Assembly: GCF_002878395.1 (NCBI RefSeq)
Contig: NC_061119.1
Span: 40,712,641 to 40,776,640 of the forward strand
DNA: 64,000 nucleotides
Direction: 5' to 3'
From: Capsicum annuum
Lineage: Eukaryota > Streptophyta > Magnoliopsida > Solanales > Solanaceae
Of the stretch, positions 59,711-64,000 are shown piece after piece (the stretch's first letter is position 1; every line of letters starts with the position of its first letter). A program made the translations under genes and the position numbers. The notes under the pieces were generated by a model. It was given only the letters and a program-made list of their open reading frames with translations, ran no database searches and was not told the DNA's origin.

Positions 59711-60133
59711 TGTTAGGGTTTTTACCCTGATTTTCTTACTATATTTAAGTTTTAATTTTTCTTAGAAGGAAAATAAAAGTTACCATAATTACTTTTACTT
59801 TTTTTGAAAGAAAAAATATAATTCTTTTCCATATTTGGCTGACCCCTTTCTTGGAGGAAAGGTTTTGGACATCTATAAATAGAAGACCCCCTTCTCGTAC
59901 CATAACACAATAGCATCCACAATGTAGTCTTTAAAAAATCTTTGTTTAGGGGGATATTTTCACTCTCATTAGTTTTTATGTTTTTAATATTAGGTTTTAT
60001 ATGTAGGCCAATTGGCCAAATCACATAATAATATTATGTTTTTAGTAGGTTTTTCTTTGTCATCTGAGTTATTGTCTTTATGGTTTGCAACTAATAGCTT
60101 CAGCATGACGCCCTCTCGATTTTGAACCCAACA
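59711..60133 (+). repeat. LTR 3 of the short element
   Basis: 423 bp, starting TGTTAGGGTTTTTACC and ending AACCCAACA; AAATA follows. The minus-strand frame at 59752-60024 lies wholly in it. Confidence 0.88.
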
Positions 60134-60138
60134 AAATA

Positions 60139-60540
60139 TACATAACATAGAATTTTTTAAATTTTAAAATTAATTTTTTTTTGAAAAATAATTTGTCAAT
60201 TAAAAATACAATTGGATGTTACTTAGCAATTTCCATACAAAATTAATTCAAAAAGTTCATATAAAGTTTATAGTAGTACTTTTTATGTACTAACGTGCCA
60301 AGCTTCCAATTAATATTTTTTCTAAAGATTTACTTAAGGTAAAATTTTTATTGATTTTAAAAGCATATATTTAAGGTATATAATTTAAATAATAAAAGAT
60401 TTAATAACCAAATTTCAATGTATTTTAAGTTTTATCTATTAAAAAAAATTAAGACAAAGACAATTTTGTCTAAAGCGGAGACTTTTATTGAATGGAAAAA
60501 AGTTTAAATCACTTTTCTAAGGGTCTTCACACTTTTAATA
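60139..60540 (-). other. Helitron body, 5' half
   Basis: AT-rich, no open frame, runs to the Helitron 5' terminus. Confidence 0.5.
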
Positions 60541-60544
60541 TATT

Positions 60545-60643
60545 ATAGATATAGATATAGATTATAGATTATAGATATAGATTATAGATATAGATTATAG
60601 ATTATAGTTATAGATTTATATATATATATATATATATATATAT
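60545..60643. repeat. ATAGATTATAG-type and (TA)n microsatellite
   Basis: Irregular TATAGAT/TATAGATTATAG units are followed by about 26 bases of pure TA. It may have grown from the Helitron 5' end, which has the same TATAGATATAGA sequence. Confidence 0.9.
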
Positions 60644-60911
60644 CCTTCCATTTCCTTAGGAATCCTTCTTTTATTGTTATTTCATGGGAGCAATATCATT
60701 GTCCAATAGACGTGATGTCTTTCTATTTTAGTTGATCCAAAATAAATTAACATTGTCGATGACGGTTTACTATATGAAAATTTGATACCAAACAAAAATC
60801 GTACTTAATCTCATGGCTAACAAATCAAAATGCCAATCAAGGTATGATTTCGTAAGCTACTACACCTTTTTTCATGTTTTTTTTCTTTTAAATTATGAGA
60901 GTGAAAAATCT
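60644..60911. other. Unannotated AT-rich stretch
   Basis: No gene or known repeat recognised. Confidence 0.4.
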
Positions 60912-61400
60912 ATAACAACGACAAATCCAGTATATTCCTACAATGTGGGGTCTAGGGAGAGTAAAATGTACGCAGTACATATCGCTACCTCCGAAGAAGT
61001 AGGGAGTTTGTTTTTGATAGACCTCCAACTCAAGATAAAGAATAGTAAACAATGTCGTAATGAAACAATAAAACAGGATGGATGACATAACAGAGATAAG
61101 AAATAACAAATAACAAAAATACAAATAAGAGAAATAAGAAATAAGATAAATAAGAGCAATAAGAAATAAGAATAATAAGAAATAGGAAATAAGAAATAAG
61201 ACACCCACATAGTAGTAAACATACACTCACAGACCAAAGACACCCACCACATCCAAACTCTCTGACTAGCTGCTCCTACCTATGGACACAGTCCTAGGAT
61301 TACTAACCCGGCTACACAAGAGCTCTTCTAACTACTTTCTACGACTCACCCGCACACCCTAGCCTTCAACCCTTATTCGTGAAAGTGCATAGCTTAGTAA
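60912..61400 (-). mobile_element. Non-LTR (SINE/RTE-type) retroposon fragment
   Basis: AACGACAAATCCAGTATATT, then ATGTGGGGTCTAGGGAGAGT, then GATAGACCTCCAACTCAAG. This resembles, on the minus strand, a very common interspersed repeat of Solanaceae (TGTGGGGTCTGGGGAGGGT and ATAGACCCTCGGCTCAAG type). An A-rich stretch of AATAAGA units follows (61093-61200), then CACACCCTAGCC near 61354, which also occurs in those copies. Family naming is from memory of the motif and is uncertain. The frames on both strands here are repeat-derived. Confidence 0.5.
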
Positions 61401-61943
61401 AATTGTATTTTTATTAAAAAACTTTGAGAAAATGAGCGATTCTTCTGAGTAAGCGAAGTTGTTTTTAAGAAGATGGTGCATTGAAATAACTCGCGACTTC
61501 AAAAATCATAATAAGGTGATTCCAAAATATGAGATGGAGGACAACGATAAAAGAGACATAGAAGGAAAGTAAGAGAGTAATGTGGGGTTTGGAGACATTT
61601 CAAAAGGTGAGGAAGAATAATATATGAGATTGGAGTTCATGTTTAGGCTAGTTGAGAGATTTTTCAAATCAATCAATATATATATAGATATATATATAAA
61701 AGAGAAATGTGCCCCTGCTGATGTGGCATGCTTCATTGATCAGTAAATAGATTTATCTTTTCTTTTTATTTTTTTGAGGTTTTTTTCTCATTTTAATTCT
61801 TTTCTTTTAATTTTTCCATTTCATTTCTCCTTAATTGCTTACTGTTACATAAATTCATTACTTGCATTTTCTATTGCCAAACACATAACGTCGCTTCAAA
61901 TTAAACCTTCAGTTTTTCCCTATTTCTCTTTTCTTCTTCATAG
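61401..61943. other. Spacer before the gene relic
   Basis: No supported gene. It holds a TA/GATA microsatellite near 61674-61699 and pyrimidine-rich DNA at 61755-61940 that could be an old leader. The frame at 61774-62013 is in a different frame from the relic. Confidence 0.4.
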
Positions 61944-62276
61944 AAAATTGAAGAATCTAAGAAGAAAACAGTGGCAAAATCAAGAACAAGAACTGGGAGA
62001 CAGCCAGCATTGATCGATATAACGAATGATTCTCTCATTGTTAGTGTTGCTATGGAGAATTTAGAGACCCCATCTTCAGAAATATCCAACAAAAGGACTT
62101 ATGGACAGGAAAAATAATTTACTACTCCTGGATCTGGCGAGGTATTATTGAGGGGCCAAGTGAAGACTTTGTTGCAAAAGGTTGAAGACAAGTTTCTCAC
62201 GACTTTCCCCGGTCAAATACAATGAGTTGCCTCCGATCACGGCTTTCCCGGTTGAAGACAAGTTTGTCATTTCTCA
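61944..62276 (+). pseudogene. Exon-like relic of an unrecognised host gene
   Basis: From 61944 one frame reads KTVAKSRTRTGRQPALIDIT, then ENLETPSSEISNKRTYGQEK, then a stop at 62115. It continues in the same frame as FTTPGSGEVLLRGQVKTLLQ to a stop at 62223. The composition and balanced codon use look like real coding DNA rather than repeat. No ATG opens it; GTG at 61971 stands where a start could have been (GTGGC context). GTTGAAGACAAGTTT occurs twice, 70 bases apart (62181, 62251). CAG/GTACAA at 62276/62277 could be a splice donor. I do not recognise the family; a captured or decayed nuclear gene is likely. Confidence 0.45.
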
Positions 62277-62860
62277 GGTACAAATTTCATTGCTTATATG
62301 GATAAATCAATTAATAGTAGTTTGTTTTTAAAATTTTACTGTCCATATTAAAGATGTGATTTGCTTCTCTATTTGTCAAGAAAAAATCATTTATTTAATA
62401 GGGGAGAAGAATTGAAACCATTGGATGTACAAACAACTTAATTTTTCAATGATAATGGCTATCGAGGCTAATAAAAAATCAGTGTAGAAGAAGCTTACTC
62501 TCTTTGAGAAGTATCAAAAAGTATAAACAACAACAGGAAGCCTGCACAGGTGCACGAGTGCTCTTGCCTGACTTGGCTACTCATTTACTTGGTCAAAAGA
62601 TATTCGGGGCTCTTAAAAAATATATCTGAAAATCCATCTGAAGAGAACTCCCAGTTTAAGGTTGAGTACAAGAAATTAGGAGTCACAAGCTTGAGCCATA
62701 AAAAATAGGTATGTTCTTTCGAAATATATAGGCACCCTGCCTTACGGAGGCATCTATAACTTTAAAATATTCAAGTTACCACACTGCAAGATGGTTATTT
62801 GCTTGAAGAAGTTACCAGCCGTTGTTTTCATGTTTTGTAGTCAAGAGTTGATATACATGT
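62277..62860. other. Stretch after the gene relic
   Basis: Possible intron or intergenic DNA. The part 62540-62680 contains some non-repetitive, more GC-rich DNA, but every frame has stops. Nothing can be named. Confidence 0.35.
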
Positions 62861-62877
62861 TGTATCAGTCACATTTC

Positions 62878-64000
62878 AAGTTTAGTGGTCTTTAAGATGA
62901 TAAAGATAGGATTTTTAGTTGAGTTTTATAAAGGGTTTGGATAATATGGTCAATTTCAAGTTTAGTGGTTTGTCAGATGATCAGGATTTGATTTTGAGCT
63001 GAGTTTTGTAAGGGTTTGGCTAATATGGTTAATTTCAAATAAACATCAATAGGATACGTACAATAAACTCTTGTGGTCCAACCCTTCCACGAACCCCGTG
63101 CATAGCGGAAGCTTTAGTGCACTGGGCTGCCCTTTTTTTAATGTTTGTAAGATGTTCAAGATAGGATTTTTGAGCGAAATTTTAGAGGGGTTTGGCTAAT
63201 ATGGTTAATTTTAAGTTTAGTGGTTTGTAAGATAATCAAGATTGGATTTTGAGCTGAGTTTTAAAAGGGGTTTAGCTAATATGGTTAATTTCTAATATTT
63301 AGCGTGATGTTGAGGATTAGGATAGAAAGTTAGTTAGTAGTTGTGCCCTATTTTACTGGGTTTAGTATGTCTTTTTTCTTATTAATTGTGTTGGTTGATG
63401 TTAATTTCAACTTTAGTGGTTTGTAAGATGTGTAAAGATTGAATTTTTTAGTTGAATTTTAGAAGGGGTTTGGCTACTATGGTTAATTTCAACTTTAGTG
63501 GTTTGAAAAATGTTCAATTAGATTTTGAGCTGATTTTTAAAGGGGGTTTGGCTTATATTGGTTAATATAAGCATTTAGTGGGAGTTTAACGATAAGGTAG
63601 AAGGTAGTTAGTAATCATTCTAGAAGGAAGATACAAGGTTCAGTATGAGAAAGGTCATTCTGCTGGGCTTCTTCATTATGCTTATGTAAAAATTGCTACT
63701 CCGGTATAAAGGTTAGTTTTTAAGCTTTTGTGGGTTCTTGTATGTATTCTTCATAATTGTGTTTATTGATGTTATCAACTTTAGTGGTTTGTTAGATGGT
63801 TAAATATTAGATTTTTGAGCTGAGTTTTAGAAGCAGCTTGGTTAATATGGTTAATTTAAACTTTAGTGGTTTGTAAGATACCCAAAATTGGAGTTTGGAG
63901 CTGAGTTTTAAAAGGGTTTTGGATTCAACTTTAGTGGTTTGTGAGATGCTCAAAATTAGATTTGAGCTGAGTTTTAGAATGGGTTTGGCTAATATGGTTA
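62878..64000 (+). repeat. About 80-bp degenerate repeat in clusters
   Basis: At least nine copies of a unit containing TTTAGTGGTTTGTAAGATG, then GGATTTTGAGCTGAGTTTT, then GGGTTTGGCTAATATGGTTA. They lie near 62878, 62957, 63145, 63212, 63410, 63492, 63780, 63860 and 63915. Non-repeat stretches of about 100-200 bases separate the clusters. The array continues past the window end. Confidence 0.8.
63060..63137 (+). mobile_element. Au-type SINE 3' fragment
   Basis: GTGGTCCAACCCTTCCACG, GTGCATAGCGGAAGCTT, TAGTGCACTGGGCTGCCC and a T run. This matches the general form of the 3' part of plant Au SINEs as I know it. The tRNA-like 5' part is absent. It interrupts the 80-bp repeat clusters. Confidence 0.5.

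Larger units (their letters stand above)
57899..60133 (+). mobile_element. Short non-autonomous LTR element with three LTRs
   Basis: A 2.2 kb TRIM-like element arranged LTR, internal, LTR, internal, LTR. One AAATA target duplication flanks the whole (57894-57898 and 60134-60138). Each internal region starts with a primer site close to TGGCATCAGAGC, and both end in a purine tract. Neither codes for gag or pol. The frames at 58346-58540 and 59305-59493 come from equivalent parts of the two internal copies. Confidence 0.85.
56630..60549 (-). mobile_element. Non-autonomous Helitron (minus strand)
   Basis: On the minus strand it starts TCTATAATATATTAAAAG (about 60549 inward) and ends CTAG (56633-56630) followed by T. 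A hairpin sits just inside the end: ACTTGC and GCACGT around GTT at 56642-56656, with one mismatch. The TC start, 3' hairpin, CTRR end and A/T host junction are the Helitron hallmarks. The exact start is uncertain by six bases because TATAGA is repeated. No Rep or helicase frame exists inside, so it is non-autonomous. It carries a short LTR element. Confidence 0.68.

Noticed and set aside
60888..61252. Minus-strand frames rich in Leu, Ile, Phe, Tyr that look like membrane proteins
   Set aside because: Arise from the A-rich AATAAGA repeat read on the other strand (TTATT), a classic artefact.

Overview
The window is AT-rich plant nuclear DNA made almost entirely of transposable elements. The repeat families point to a dicot and probably to Solanaceae (inference). 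They are chromodomain Ty3/gypsy elements primed at TGGTATCAGAGC, Ty1/copia elements with an extra envelope-like ORF, an Ogre/Tat-type LTR starting TGTTGACACC, an Au-type SINE piece, and the non-LTR repeat near 61 kb. I see no intact host gene, rRNA or tRNA, and nothing bacterial.

Left half (1-38.8 kb): one old copia element (C1) is the host for three later insertions. Gypsy G1 occupies 145-17931, with imperfect target duplication TATTA/TATTG. Copia C2 occupies 19966-28362 (duplication CCTTA). Gypsy G3 occupies 29268-38427 and lies inside C1's 3' LTR (duplication GAGAG). G1 itself holds a minus-strand gypsy remnant (GR, 4904 to about 8350) and a truncated gypsy G2 (about 8351-16406). One deletion near 8350 can explain why G1, GR and G2 are all incomplete. 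Every gag, pol and envelope-like reading frame here is broken by stops or frameshifts.

Middle (39.5-56.6 kb): one 17.1 kb LTR element (OG) sits in a (TA)n tract. It has LTRs of about 3.5 kb, a TGGCGACTCTGC-type primer site and a clear polypurine tract. Its 10 kb interior shows no gag or pol. The interior instead holds a 116-bp duplication, a 100-bp tandem repeat, and a directly duplicated module of about 2.8 kb. Each module copy carries three minisatellites (25, about 57 and about 65 bp). This is the most unusual object in the window: a large non-autonomous Ogre/Tat-like element built of repeat modules.

Right part (56.6-64 kb): a minus-strand non-autonomous Helitron (56630 to about 60549) carries a short LTR element in the form LTR-internal-LTR-internal-LTR, bounded by a single AAATA duplication. 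Beyond it lie microsatellites, SINE or non-LTR fragments, one exon-like relic of an unrecognised gene (61944-62276), and clusters of an about 80-bp repeat that run off the window end.

The elements do not form a pathway. Their relation is stratigraphic: C1 is oldest, then G1, C2 and G3 in it, with GR and G2 inside G1, and the short LTR element inside the Helitron.
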